From positions 122,001-186,000 of the forward strand of contig JAQGDQ010000224.1 in the NCBI GenBank assembly GCA_030141605.1: 64,000 bases of DNA, written 5' to 3'. The position numbers and the translations under genes were made by a program. Shown piece by piece: positions 30,501 through 42,400 of this stretch. Under the pieces are notes generated by a model. That model was not told the DNA's origin and searched no databases. It was given only the letters and a program-made list of their open reading frames with translations. The DNA comes from Tubiluchus corallicola (lineage: Eukaryota; Priapulida; Priapulimorpha; Priapulimorphida; Tubiluchidae). The first letter of the stretch is position 1. Each line of letters opens with the position of its first letter.

Positions 30501-33500
30501 AGCTTAAGCAATAAAAGAAAACAATACCTGGGCAGATGCATTTAGAAGACCCGAAGACGTAGCCTCTGATTCAGGATATGTAATCTCAGCCGCAAATTCA
30601 AATCCCACCGGTAAGTAACCAGTCATGAAAAACCTATGGTAATATCCTACATATAGGGTGAAAATGCTTTCCGAAATGACCAGACCCATTTGTTATCTTA
30701 CCAGGGATACTTAATACTCTATCTTTTATCTAGACAGCAGCACAGAAACCATGTTCTTAATTTTTTAGTCACAAAGTTTATAACATTCAACTTTGAAGAA
30801 TCAGAACAATCTAAAATTAAAACTAACATTATTCAATAATTTCTGAAAAAAAAAACAGATTAACTACAACAGTAAATTATTTATTCCAAGATAACGAAAA
30901 AAGGCACATCAAAAACCATATGTTACACACTGTAAAACACAGTCAAACACTATAATATACAGTTAAACCTTTTTAAACGGCAACTTTAGTACTTCAAAAG
31001 TTTGGCGATGTAATGAGGTCTGCTGCAGGTGTGTATTAATGCAATAGGTGTCTATGCAAATATAGACGTTTTGTTTTGCTAAAAAATTGGGCATTAAGCG
31101 AGCTTGGCATTGTAATGGGGGCATCATTGTAACGAGGTATGACTTTATAACACAGGAAAGGAATTAACTTTCAAAGGAGAGAGGGACAGTTAACATTGTA
31201 AACATGAAAGTCAAGGATTCATACCCACCCTAGAATACCAGACATTAGAAACACTATCCAGATTTTCTGTAGTTTTAACGTAAATGTAAACGCTATCATA
31301 CCGGCAAATGACAGCACGTAAACGACTAGAGTTGTTAACCTGCAACAAAACGCAGAAACATCAGCAAGATTGATTGTATATCCTTGAAAAAGTTTTGTTT
31401 AATTTTACTTGAAAATACACAACTTTTACAGCAAAAGAACAAATTATGTTAGACATGTGAATGCACCTTTACTAACTGTTTAACTTACTTGAACTTTTTG
31501 GTCTTATCGAGCACAATGCCACAAACTACTGAGCCGACTAAACCAGATATCACAATAGTTAGACCAATCCTTCCAACATTTTCTTCTTCACCCTACAACA
31601 CAAAATTCATATTATTGTACAACTATAGCTTATAGTTTAAATTGATTAATTAATTTATAATCAATCAGTACAACTAGATCAACAAGTACAACCCAAAAAG
31701 AAAAGTGTCGTGTTAACATTCATAAAAACGTGATGCCTGGACTGCAAAAATAAGTTAAACAAGTTGCCAACTAAACATAACCTTTGATTAACACTAGGTG
31801 ACAACTATACCTAGTTTTACAGAAAAATTCTGAAATATTTTATCAACGTAACAGGAAGCAGTGAAAATAAATCGTATGCTTTACTGGCTAGGTTTATAGA
31901 AGCATGTCAAATTGTGAACTTAGATTTAAGAAACTGATTTATGAACAATCAAAACAATATAAAAAACAGCTTACTGGAAATTCGGACAGCACAACTTGAT
32001 TGAGTAGAGTTGAAATTGCATAATATGAGCCTGTATTTATACCTGCAATGAAAACCAAGTCTAGTCATTAAACATTTCATTAAATTTTTGCAGATTAGAA
32101 AATTGCGCATTTCAAATACACCCTAAAATAACACATTAAAGACTTGCAAGAGTGCTTTTCAAAATGCCTTTAAGTGACATCACCAATTTTGATAAAAACA
32201 AATTTGTTTGGGGGAGAGCTCAGCCCTGATGTAGTGCTATTGGAAAAACAATTGCAAAACTCTATGTAACTTACATAAGAGCTTAAAGCAAAGAGTTGTT
32301 AAAAATAAATATTTGTAATGACACACCACCTACCATATGTTAGCAGTAATAGAAGATTTGGAAAGTTTTTAAGAAGATTTGACACGGATTTCACATAATC
32401 TTCGTGTGCTGCTGTCTCATGTATTGCAGCCTGAGCACGACTCGGTGGTACTGACGGCCTTCCACTAAACACTACAGAAAGAAAAATTACTGAATATATA
32501 ATTCCCTCTGTCTCCTATGATGTCACTAAACACAAAAGGAGAATTTATTCTGTTTTAATAACATAACTTTGATAAAGCTTTCCTGCACCTTACAGAGTGG
32601 CGACTTGTCTATGGGTATTGTGGAACTGCAGGAACCCGCCACTTTCACTCAATATTATCAATAATATTCAATATAATAAGTCTTTTTTCTTTAGACCTTT
32701 CTTTATAATTTTATAGAACCAGAGTATGTGAGGGTAATACTGTTTGCTTCACAGCCAGCACAGTGCATGTTTGGCTGTTATGTGACCATGTGCATGTGTC
32801 TGAGATAACACGCTGTACGCTGTGCGCACCTGCTGCTAGGCAGAGAAAGTACTGTCACTCACACAGTTTGTTGTCAGTTGTCACGTACTTAAAAACCAAA
32901 ATATTCTTAAACTGCGGCAATTTAGGCTATTCGTAAGCAAAATATTGTTTTTTGGGAGTTAGGATTTTATGAAGCTTATGTATTAATTTTTATATAATAC
33001 TACAACATTAAAATTATATATGTTTCTTTCATTTCACACAGTATTAAAATGGCTAAAAAAAATTTTTGAAGCAGCATCCCCACTAATTTTAACTACGGGC
33101 TGCCACAAACCTTACACTTATGTTACAGCCAGAAACAGGAGTGCTATGTATAAAATGAAAATTAGTTTGAAAAACCGTCCTCAAAAGTATTATTGATGAA
33201 ATGAAAACGCAACTAGCTAATGACCTAGAAGATTCTGAATGACAAGAATTAAATCGATGAATAGAAAACTCCACAACAAAAAAATTAAAAAAAAATACTT
33301 CAGCCCAAATCTGTGCACTCTTCTCAAGTGAAAATAATTATTAAAAGTTAAGATTAAATCCAAAAATAATAAAAACAACAACAACATAAACACAGTAGTG
33401 TTGTGTTACTTTATTTCTTTACTGTGAAATATCTTACCTAACACAATGAGCAAAAAGATGGCGCTTGTAATTGCGGCCATTCCGTAGAACATGTAGCTTA

Positions 33501-36470
33501 GGCTCAATCCCACGATGTCTCTGTCAGCATTTGGCACAATGATTGGAGGAAGCAGAAATCCAACGGCAACGCCAAGCTAAAAATTCAATACCATTCTTAT
33601 CCATTTACCATTACACGTTTATCATAATTGTGATGGAACAACAGAAAATACCAACAGACAAGCAGTAAAACAAGAATGCTTCAGTTGTAGGACCACTCAT
33701 AAAACTTATACCCATATACAACTACTGCCATTTATTGATAATAACTTAGTTAACAGGAAGAGAAAAATTTGCTCTTCCCTTTTCAAGCCCAAATTGAACG
33801 AAGAAGAAATTTTGTACCTTACCATTTAAAAGTGCCTGAACTATAGATATAGAACAAACAGATAAAGGGTAGGCTAAATTTTTGAAAAAGTACAACCATT
33901 TCTAGAATGCCAATTCAACAAGATCTCGTTACTACGTACAAGTTTATTGATTTCTATATTAGAAGTGAGCTTGAATTTATAATTTTATTTAAAAACAGTC
34001 AACATAAGAATCAAGTAGCCTGCCCAAAGATAAAAGCTGCTTAACGTAGATACTTGTCGCAAGACTGGCACCTTGCTTATTATCAAGGATATTCACTTTA
34101 ATGAAACACTAAGCCAACAATTATCTCAGCCAAATTCAAGAGCATATACAGTTTTCCCGAGAAAAGCAGTCATGAACAATACAGCAAATGAAACCATTCA
34201 GACACAGTTTTTCTAGTGGTCACCTCTTTGTTTACTTAAGTATTGCTTAGTGTAAAGGGCTGGACTTAAAACTAAAATATTCTCTGTCCAAGCAAGAGAA
34301 CCATCCTCTATCTCAGGTTCTCAATAACTTAGGAAATTGACAGAAATAATACAATACATCTTAACATATTTGAAAGTCATATGTAAAACGTTATTCAAAA
34401 ATCAGCTTTCTACATTATAAAAAAATAGGTTAAATTTTGTTCGTACTATTTTTCGAACTCTACAAACAAATTCGCTTTTTGTTCAAAATCTGGCCTTCAA
34501 ATTTTGTGTAAAAGATGTTTTGTGAAAATTACCCTGTGTAAGTGGATATTGCAAAATCCTTTCACTTGAATACGGATCTTGTAAGAAACTGAACTGAACT
34601 TGAGGCACCACTTTTTGCAAGAGGTTTTGTGAGATTTTTCAACTTCTGAGCCAAACTACACAGCACAAATACCACTCCAAACAATGGACACAATAAAGCA
34701 CAAAGACCTGTGATTGATAACACAACTCATTAGCTGTGCCACTTAAATGTGCTATCTTATTGAAGCATACCTGATTGCCAAACACGCCAATAGCGCAAGC
34801 CGTCGATACCTCATTAGGGCCAAACCATACGGCTGCAAGTTTTGCTGGGATGCCCAATACAAATATCTGAGAAATGGCAGCTACAGTCTGACCCAACATC
34901 GTCACCCAAAACTTGTCAGGTGACACGCTTGCACACTTGATCCAAGCGGCGAGAGCATTGCCAAATGAGCCAAGCAAAATTGCTGGTCTTAAACCTGTAT
35001 TAAAACAAAATGTCGTTAGCAGTGTGGGTTGTTTTGGAGTAAGTTAACTTACCAAGCTCTTTGAAGAAGACTGACCACCTGCCCCTATAAACTAATCAAA
35101 AATTCAGGTCCAGCACTTCACCAGGGGTACATTTTGCCCACAGTACAGTTTGGCCCGTGGTGCATCTTGTCAGTGAGGCATCTGCCAGTGATACAGCTCA
35201 CCTATGGTACAGATCGCCAGGGGTACATTTTGGTGCCATTTTGGGGGCCATGGTGCAGTTCATGGGTGGTACAGTCTGCCAGTGGTACAATTCACCAGAG
35301 GCACAGTTTCCCAGGGATAGTTTGCGGTGGTACAGTTTGCCAGTGGTACATTTCACCAGTGGCACAGTTCATTAAAAGTACAGTTCGACAGTGGCACACT
35401 TTGCCAGTTTAATTCCTTTGTTATGTCATTACCTCATTGTTCAATTAAGTAACGTAAATTGTGACTATTCAACCATCGGAGCATCGTCATTCTTACAGTA
35501 AGGTATATTCTACTGCTAAACCCTTGGGTCGATAAGTGCATTATAATATGCACTGCACAATAGAAACATGATAGCCTTTATTAAAATAGTTGGAAACGTA
35601 TGTTTTCTGCAAATCAGCAATACTTAAAACAGCAAGGTCAAGTAACACTACAAACAGTACACAGAGCCAAGTACTAGCATTAAGTAAAAGCTATAATGTT
35701 AGTTAACTAACGATGTGGTATTTGACAGTCTTATACATTATTATTAATTAATAAAATCACAATGCAGTCCAACGGGGAAAAATTTTTTCCCCCCTGAATT
35801 ATTAATCCAAATCAAAAAATTTTCTCAAAAACGTGTGTGCATAAAAACATCTGTAACTTTTATGCTAACTCTACATATAAAAAATCAATGGATGTTTTTC
35901 TAAATAAAAGTCACAAAGGGAGAAAGTAACAAGTAACAAGTTAAAAAGCTGCATTTGCAACATATTACCTGGGCATGTTATCAGATCTTAGATTAAGTGT
36001 GGGCTCTATACATATGTGACTACATGGTGATTGAGATGCTTGAGGAGTTTAAAAGTTCAGCTCTTCAAATCAAAGCAATTGCAACAACATACAAACAGAG
36101 TGCATAAAATATCTGTTTTTGACTAACCTTTTTTGTCTAGAAGCCATGTTGCTGGGAATATCAATGGAATGTATGCAATCATATAAACCATGGATAAAAA
36201 ATCAACAGCCAAGAAGCTATCCAGTCCATAGTAAGACTTGATGATGTTAGCAATGACGCTATACTGAATCCACTGAGCTGCATTGGTCAAAGAATAAAAA
36301 CAGAACAAAGCTAGCATGAACCAACGCCGGACGAACACTCGGGGTTCTTGGAGCGCTGGGGTTCCAGGAAAGCTGGCCTCGCCTTCAACTTCTTCTGGTG
36401 CTAGGCCATTTTTGGTGTCATACGACACATTTACATCTCCAGAATAAGGCTCTTTCCATGACGATTCCAT
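24534..36470 (-). CDS. FLVCR-family major facilitator transporter
   Basis: This is a twelve-helix membrane transporter of the FLVCR1/FLVCR2 family, members of which move choline and ethanolamine and were earlier linked to haem. Secure exons in coding order on the minus strand: 36470-36128, 34994-34771, 33576-33438, 32471-32334, 32042-31975, 31592-31489, 31339-31229, 30633-30528 and 28421-28310. Family blocks are [95 protein letters not shown] and [10 protein letters not shown]. Exon 9 is more diverged ([12 protein letters not shown]). The 3' end is less certain. Small exons at 26468-26435 (34 nt), 26257-26239 (19 nt) and 24614-24534 are bounded by AG/GT and join in phase to end [19 protein letters not shown], total 492 residues. 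That is slightly short for the family (about 520-560). It could be either paralogue or their common ancestor. A likely 5' UTR acceptor lies about 45 bases upstream of the ATG, so a non-coding first exon is expected. Confidence 0.9.
25480..26040. repeat. 51-bp minisatellite, about 11 units, in an FLVCR-like intron
   Basis: Each unit is 51 bp (17 codons) and in one + frame reads as the repeat [17 protein letters not shown]. The long + strand frame has no ATG near its start. It lies antisense within the last intron proposed for the FLVCR-like gene, so a protein is unlikely. Units in the middle are nearly identical; outer ones are diverged. Confidence 0.93.
26931..27041. mobile_element. Very short foldback/MITE element
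   Basis: TATTCTCAAAAGTT (about 26933-26946) is mirrored by AACTTTTGAGAATA (about 27019-27033), separated by about 75 bases. This arrangement is typical of tiny MITEs. A target duplication is not clear. Confidence 0.45.
27193..27356. mobile_element. Small terminal-inverted-repeat element (MITE-like)
   Basis: The left end AGTAGGGCCTCCG and right end CGGAGGCCCTACT are perfect inverted copies of 13 bases, 138 bases apart. It is non-coding and lies in the intron between FLVCR-like exon 9 and the proposed exon 10. Confidence 0.6.
30014..30383. mobile_element. PIF/Harbinger-like MITE, about 370 bp
   Basis: Long imperfect inverted repeats lie at both ends. Each begins CAGTC and each contains TTTCATTCGCTCAGTCT followed by AACCAATTTTTA. 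The ends are flanked by the trinucleotide TTA at 30011-30013 and 30384-30386, the target duplication size and sequence favoured by PIF/Harbinger elements. There is no coding capacity. It lies in the intron between FLVCR-like exons 8 and 9. Confidence 0.65.
30960..31145. mobile_element. Degenerate Tigger/pogo-like MITE, 186 bp
   Basis: The left end CAGTTAAACC and the reverse complement of the right end, AAGTCATACC, are related. Both ends are flanked by TA, the Tc1/mariner-pogo target. Internal words such as CATTGTAACGAGGT fit the same group. It is strongly decayed. Confidence 0.45.
32595..33108. mobile_element. Non-autonomous DNA transposon with 8-bp target duplication (copy 1)
   Basis: The element is flanked by perfect 8-bp duplications ACCTTACA at 32587-32594 and 33109-33116, as made by hAT-type transposases. 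It begins GAGTGGCGAC and ends GGGCTGCCAC. A second copy, same orientation, lies at 57505-58010. The two share long stretches such as TGTGGAACTGCAG, TCAGTTGTCACGT and CAACATTAAAATTA. No transposase is encoded. Confidence 0.75.
35100..35410. repeat. Degenerate 16-bp minisatellite
   Basis: Units of the form GGTACAGTTTGCCAGT recur across FLVCR-like intron 1, cleanest at 35332-35408, and become irregular towards the left. Open frames over it are repeat artefacts. Confidence 0.85.
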
Positions 36471-38819
36471 TATTTACGAAACGGATGCAGGAACAAATGA
36501 CCTTTGGACATCAGCTGAAATGTTTAATGTATTAAAATTTAAGCCACAAGAAGCTGCAATGAGTGTTCAATGTTCAACTATTCAATGCTCAGAGATTAAA
36601 ACCAATCACATTGTAGCTCTAGTGACCAAATGGCTTTCTGTCAACAAACACTACAGAATAGTCTTTTTAAAACAAACACCAAAACAGTGTTTGCTATACA
36701 GATAATGTGAAACGTTTTATTATGCCAATCTATTAGAATTTAACACAAGATCATTGCCTGAGGGCAGCAGGAACGTACGTCATGCAAAGAACATTCAAAG
36801 GAAAGCACTAATGTAAACAGCAATATAATTCCTGGACCAAGTTAATCCATCAGTTAGTCAAATAATTTAAATTCCAGGTTTGCAACTAAAGAGTTTTACC
36901 AAAATCAACAATTTGCCTAGGCGTAGATATAGACCTTGGAAGGCTCGATAGGGATATATCCCCTACATGAGCTTTATGCATTGAATAATTTCACTCTCTG
37001 TCAACTCACAATCTTCCATATTTATCCATACTGATATTTTTTGGCAAATTTTTTTTTTTTATGTTTAGGTGAATGTCCCATTTGGAATAGAGAAATGGAC
37101 AATAAATACAGAGCAAATTTCATAATCTTAATATACTATAAATTGTTACTATAAATTTGCTGTTCCCTGCAGTTTTGTAAATTGAAGACTTCGATTATTA
37201 TAAGTTTATTTGCAATAATGAGACAAATGTGGTTGTACGAAACTTTTTCATTAACAAATAAACCATTACTATACGCACTTCCGTAACTGCAGCTGTTTGC
37301 ATACAATGGAAACTGTGAGCAAAAGGCAGTGAATTTATCTTGCTGGTCTTGCTGGACGTAAATTTATGAAAGATTTCCTAGTGTCAATGAATCATGCATT
37401 CTGACAGGAAATCTGAAAATGATGCAGTTCATTTCATTTAATTAAGGGAGAGAAGAAGTAATTACAATAATTAGTTAATTACTAACAAGCAATATAAAAT
37501 TGGTATTTTGACTGAGCATCTTAACTAAGTGCTCTCAGTATGGCTTATCTCTGCTTGGTTTAATTTCTAGAACTCAAAGAAGGAACTTCATGTAAACAAA
37601 AAATGTTTATGTAAATGAAATAGCAAGAGCAGACATTGTTGCTTGCAGAGAAAGGATTAAGAAACTAGGTACAGGAAATGAATTCAGTTGGCAACTAAAT
37701 CTATATTATAATTATCACTGGCACTTGCCTCTTTCAAATCTTTAACCACTATATAATTGTAGTTGGGCCGTATTTTCGTTTGCAGTACTTACAGATAGCG
37801 AATGTTTTTGAACTTAAACTAATAAAAGTAAAATGGTTAAACTAACAAAAGTAAAATGGTTCTGTTAATCTTCCTGTACTGTTTGTAAGCCATAATTTTT
37901 ATTAAACAGTCAATCACCATTATGCAACACCTTATTTTTGAAGGTTGTTTTCTGATAAATCTACCATTACATAAGTACAATGAAATTCTCTGTGCCGTAG
38001 TCATAATGATTGTTACTCTAAATGCACTAAACAATGTTGACAATAATTATAATCTATGCAAAATTCACCATTTCTTCATCATCCAAATTAACAAGAAAAC
38101 CACGTGTGCGTACATTGTAGAAATGAAGACGCTGCCAACTGAATGACTTAACGGCATCCAGGCGCATCACCCCGAATGGTAAAATTTTATGAGGCTAATT
38201 CAAGCTGAAAGGTGTCCAAATCGTTTTGTTAAAAAGCTGTCGGTTGGTTTTGCCAGGCCTAGTAGTATTGCTTAATGGCGGCGTTTATCGGACGAAAATG
38301 ACAAATTACAAAAACAAATTTTTTGTATTGGTCGTCGCTACCGAATTTATTTAAACAAACTGATTCGAAACAGAAATTTTCCAAAATTTCGGTCAACTTT
38401 CTTAGAAACAAAATTGCCGGAACAAAATTTTACGGAATTTTTTTTGTACTAACGAAACAAAACAAACCAAAAATTCGATTCGGGTCAGTAATTGAAATCC
38501 GGCTGTTTCCAAATTACAGTGCATACCTAGTTGTAGGCTAGACATCAGTGCAGTAAACTAAAAACAGTATTTAGTATCATTTTTAGACCGAACTTCTGAT
38601 TTGCGTGATCGCAGACCCCCTCCACACTCTCCCCCTACTTCAACTGGCTATCCTGATGGTGTCAGGGAAAGTCCTTTTCACAAAGTGGTCTACTGCTACT
38701 TACTGTAAACAAATTTTCGTTGCACTAGTGTCTAAACACTGAGTAAACTACTATGCAGCATACCACTACCATACCACACTACAGACACAGATATAAGAAT
38801 TATTTATCTCCTCATTAAC
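36471..38819. other. Upstream region of the FLVCR-like gene
   Basis: No coding gene is recognised. A possible 5' UTR splice acceptor for the FLVCR-like gene (minus strand, ATTTCAG) lies about 45 bases upstream of its ATG. A GCCGCCATT word on the minus strand near 38280 resembles a YY1-type initiator and might mark its first, non-coding exon; this is inference. Confidence 0.4.
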
Positions 38820-39180
38820 AATTCAATTCAATTTAGTTCAATTGCGTTTATTGCTCCGATGCATTACGAGTACACTGGCTAAGAGAAACAATCAAAACTA
38901 AAACTACCACATCTACTAAAATTATATGCGTATACTAAATATCTAATATTACACTAATAATAGTATAATAATTAATATTGTTTACAAAATGTGGATAACG
39001 CAAATTTGCTCACAGTGACGGAATGTACATGTAAAATGGATATTTACATACTGTAAACAGTAGAAACACCAGCAGTAGAAGAGAAAATAATTACACTGAT
39101 AAATTAATTCAGAAAAATAAAAATATGTTTGAGGGCAAGCATCATAGCTGCAGACGAGACTCAGAAAAACCAAGACAGGC
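38820..39180 (-). mobile_element. 3' end of a LINE, minus orientation
   Basis: On the minus strand the sequence ends GCAATAAACGCAATTGAAC followed by TTGAA-type repeats. This is the same kind of end (GCAATAAAATTGAATTGAA) found at 41495-41515, where a LINE protein remnant precedes it. No coding remnant is visible here, so it is a 3' UTR fragment. It appears to be cut by the plus-strand LINE that begins near 39186. Confidence 0.4.
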
Positions 39181-39185
39181 TAAAC

Positions 39186-40411
39186 ATAATGGCTGAATGA
39201 ACTGGATGAAAGCTAACAAACTGTCTATTAACTATAAAAAGACAAAATACATGCTGATTATGCCTGGCCGCAAAACAGACGCATACGAAAATTTCCAGAT
39301 TTCAATGAATAATCAAATATTAACTAGGTCTAAAGAAATTAAATACCTCGGTATGTTCATTGATGATAACTTAACATGGTCTACACAAACAAAACACATA
39401 ACCTACAAAATTAGCAAAATCAAGGGCATAATTGCGAGGATAAGACACTACGTAAATACAGATATACTAAAACTAATATACCATGCTTTGGTTTATTCTT
39501 ATCTTCACTATGGGATTCTTTCCTGGGGCACTGCATCTTCAAATACTTTAAAACCGATACAAACTCATCAAAACATTATAGTTAAGCTGATGACATTTTC
39601 TGGTAGACGGGAACATGCAACGCCATCCTACATTAAATTGGGCCTCTTAAAACTGAATGACATCTACAAACTCGAGCTTGCAAAATTTGTATACAAATTT
39701 AAGAATAACTTACTACCAGAATTGTTTCTAAATTACTATACGCCAGCATCTGATATTCACAGTTACAACACTAGGTTTTCTACTAACAGTTCTTTCTTCA
39801 TCGAACGATTTAATACATCTAAGGGTCAAACGTCGTTAAAATATCAGGGATCAGTATTATGGAACTCTCTACCTGCTCATATAACTTCTTTACCTCTGCA
39901 TTCGCTAAAAAAAACAGTACGCTAAGGCACTCCTTGAAACTTACAAATAAATCAGTTTTTTTGTCTGTTACTGTTAGATGTACATTCTTATGGTAACTTT
40001 TGCTTAAAAACATTTTTTATGAGGTGCAAAAACTCACTTTTTTGCTGTTGTATTTTTGTTTTTTGTATTTCCGTACGTTTATGTATTTATTAGATGTATT
40101 TATCAGAAACAATTGTAAGGTATTTTGCTTAGTAGTTCGTAAATTTGTCATGGTTTTTGATTTTTGTCTTTTGCTTTTGTATTTTTTTTTTGTATTTCTG
40201 CACGTTTATGTATTTTTTAATATAGCTGTGTCTACTGTCCTTAGCGTCCTTTTGTTTACTGTCCTTTGAGAAGGGTGGTTGACTCGATAACCTTTGGTTT
40301 TTCGCCACCCTTTCTCCTATGTTTGTTTGTATTTTTGTGTATTTTATTGTCAAATTATTGTATATGGAGGAAAAATAAAAATTACTATTACTACTATTAC
40401 TAATGTTATTA
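39186..40411 (+). mobile_element. 5'-truncated LINE with 3' hairpin and ACTATT-type tail
   Basis: The element holds an open 3' part of the reverse transcriptase frame (39197-39925), a roughly 450-base 3' UTR, and a hairpin near 40268-40317 (GAAGGGTGG pairing with CCACCCTTTC). It ends with AATAAA (40374-40379) running into a short ATTACT/ATTACTACT microsatellite. A 3' stem-loop plus a simple-sequence tail is usual for CR1/L2-type LINEs and serves reverse transcriptase recognition. Confidence 0.8.
39197..39925 (+). CDS. C-terminal part of LINE reverse transcriptase (242 open codons)
   Basis: The frame opens with WMKANKLSINYKKTKYMLI, the conserved segment just after the catalytic palm. It continues with KYLGMFIDDNLTW, HITYKISKIKGIIARIRHYV and YSYLHYGILSWG, all family blocks of non-LTR reverse transcriptases (CR1/L2/jockey group). 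A C-terminal YNTRFS...GQTSLKYQGSVLWNSLP block ends the protein. The YxDD catalytic box and the endonuclease are missing because the copy is 5'-truncated, so it cannot encode an active enzyme. The ATG at 39197 is probably only an internal methionine. The absence of stops suggests a fairly recent insertion. Confidence 0.85.
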   Translation: MNWMKANKLSINYKKTKYMLIMPGRKTDAYENFQISMNNQILTRSKEIKYLGMFIDDNLTWSTQTKHITYKISKIKGIIARIRHYVNTDILKLIYHALVYSYLHYGILSWGTASSNTLKPIQTHQNIIVKLMTFSGRREHATPSYIKLGLLKLNDIYKLELAKFVYKFKNNLLPELFLNYYTPASDIHSYNTRFSTNSSFFIERFNTSKGQTSLKYQGSVLWNSLPAHITSLPLHSLKKTVR

Positions 40412-41490
40412 TAAATGGCTATAACTGATTTGAAAATACAAAAGAAATTTAATTGCTGCTTACCAATACAGCATCAGCCAAGAGAATGTTTGCACGAAAC
40501 GCTTCAACATTTTTTATCACAAAAAAATTTATGTCAAAAGAAGCAATAAACGATATCTTTGAGTTGAAGCAATGAACAAGATCTTTGTGCACCAGTGACA
40601 GGAGTAGATACCATATATAACGCTTTGATATAAAGCATAGAGTCTACTGACTTTAATATAGATAACCGTGTACAATTACCACACTCAGTCTCAGTACATT
40701 AATTTTAACATATCATTTGCAGTGGTTTTGAAAGTAAACCTTTTATTTGTACTGTGTTTATATAAGAACTATACATACTAACCACAGGCAGTTAAATTCA
40801 AGTAAACTATAGAAGAAGCCAACGAAAAAATCCTCGTGTTACCCGTAAGCAGCCCAGCCCAGTGTAATGAGCACCTGTTAATTTTAGCGGCTATTGCAAT
40901 AATGGCAACAAAATTTATCGAGCTGTAAACAGTTAGCAAACCAGTGAAACTCATTGCCTAATCATAATAAAAATTATAACTTTTTGTTTGGTGTTTTTCC
41001 TGAGAAGAAAATGAATTCCTGGTTGGCAGTTTTTAATAGTGCTGCTTTCATGAGAATTCAAAGCATTTCTAATTACGGTTAGCTCACAAACTTTACATGC
41101 AACCACGCAACAAAGACTCATAAGCGTGTTCAGTTGTTAAAATTAAATTTGATTTTGATAACCCTTCGGTCCACACTAGACTTGACACGATGATATACCA
41201 AGTTCCTGTAGCTTTATTCAGTTCTTCAGTAGCACATATTGACAAGCTAATCAGATTGAAACAGCAGTGGTTCACTACCTAATTGTTCTGACATCATGAA
41301 CCTACTTTCTTGCTTTAAGGGAAAACATAATGATTTTTCATACCGAATCCCTTTTTACAATATGGTAAAATACTTATAAATAATGCTGAATGCTAAAGCG
41401 CTTCTGATAATTGAATAATAGGTTGAAAATTAAATTAATGGTAAGTGAGCCCAACTATATAATAGTGATGACAATTGAACATAATTTCCA
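40412..41490. other. Intergenic stretch without recognised features
   Basis: No gene, RNA or repeat family was recognised between the two LINE remnants. Confidence 0.6.
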
Positions 41491-41492
41491 AC

Positions 41493-42400
41493 AGTTCAAT
41501 TCAATTTTATTGCACAAATAAAGTGATGTAGCATGAAAAAAATTTATGGCAAAAAATATAAGAAAAAACGAAGTACAAAAATGGATACAAAATGCAATGA
41601 AAACAATTATGCAACGTTGCAAAAACATGAGTTTGTACAAGTTATTTACTTGAACAATCTACTTACATCTAGTAAGAAATCATGCAATTTTGTCAAACTT
41701 TAATCATATTTATACTACAACTACAATAAACTTAAAAAAACAAAAAACCTAAATAATTAGAACAATCACAAATGAGATTGAATTGTTTGATCACAGCACA
41801 AGGTTTATCCAGCACTCACAAATTACCACCAAAATATAACTGCCTCTTTTTATCACATTTATTTAAGTCGTTTCCAAAGTGAATAAGGTTTTCCAAGTTT
41901 GCATTTGAAAACAGCCACATTACTGAGTGTACATTGCTTTTATGAAAAGGTAGATTATATATTTTATTCACATATTTTTGTCTAATGTCTTCTTATAAAG
42001 GACCAGGTGGAAAGATAGTGTAATTCGTTTTTTACCAACTTTGAGCTATTGTTGTGACAGTATTGACAAAGCCTTTCATCTTCTTTTTTATTTTTATATC
42101 CACCGCATTCTATTGGCAGATGTTGCTTGCTGATACGTAATTTTGTAATCTTCTGTCTCTGTTTCTGATAAGAAATAATTTTTAAATAATCCTCTAATTC
42201 ATAATTGATCTTAACATGCCAATAAAATCTCAGCTTATTTTTGCTACCATTTCGTCTAGCATCATTATGTAGCTTTGTAAAAATAACTTTCTGTACCCTG
42301 ATTTGAGTTTATTACCGAATTCTTTCAGCTTGTGATTCAGACACACTTTATCAATTTTATCTGTGCCATATGTTTGAAATCCTGAAAAAATTTGCCCATT
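41493..42400 (-). pseudogene. Decayed LINE C-terminus and 3' end, minus strand
   Basis: Read on the minus strand, the frame around 42010-42230 gives YQKQRQKITKLRISKQHLPI, then ECGGYKNKKEDERLCQYC, then NELHYL. This is the conserved C-terminal Cys/His region of a large LINE group. A later block (NLPFHKSNVHSVMWLFSN) continues in another frame after a stop, so the copy has frameshifts and stops. The element ends at 41495-41515 with GCAATAAAATTGAATTGAA, a polyadenylation signal with a TTGAA tail. It differs from the 39186-40411 LINE in both C-terminus and tail, so it belongs to a second family. Confidence 0.75.

Noticed and set aside
34639-34770. C-terminal continuation of the FLVCR-like exon 2 frame past its donor
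   Set aside because: The family sequence stops at FGNQ and a GTATGC donor follows, so the remainder is intron.
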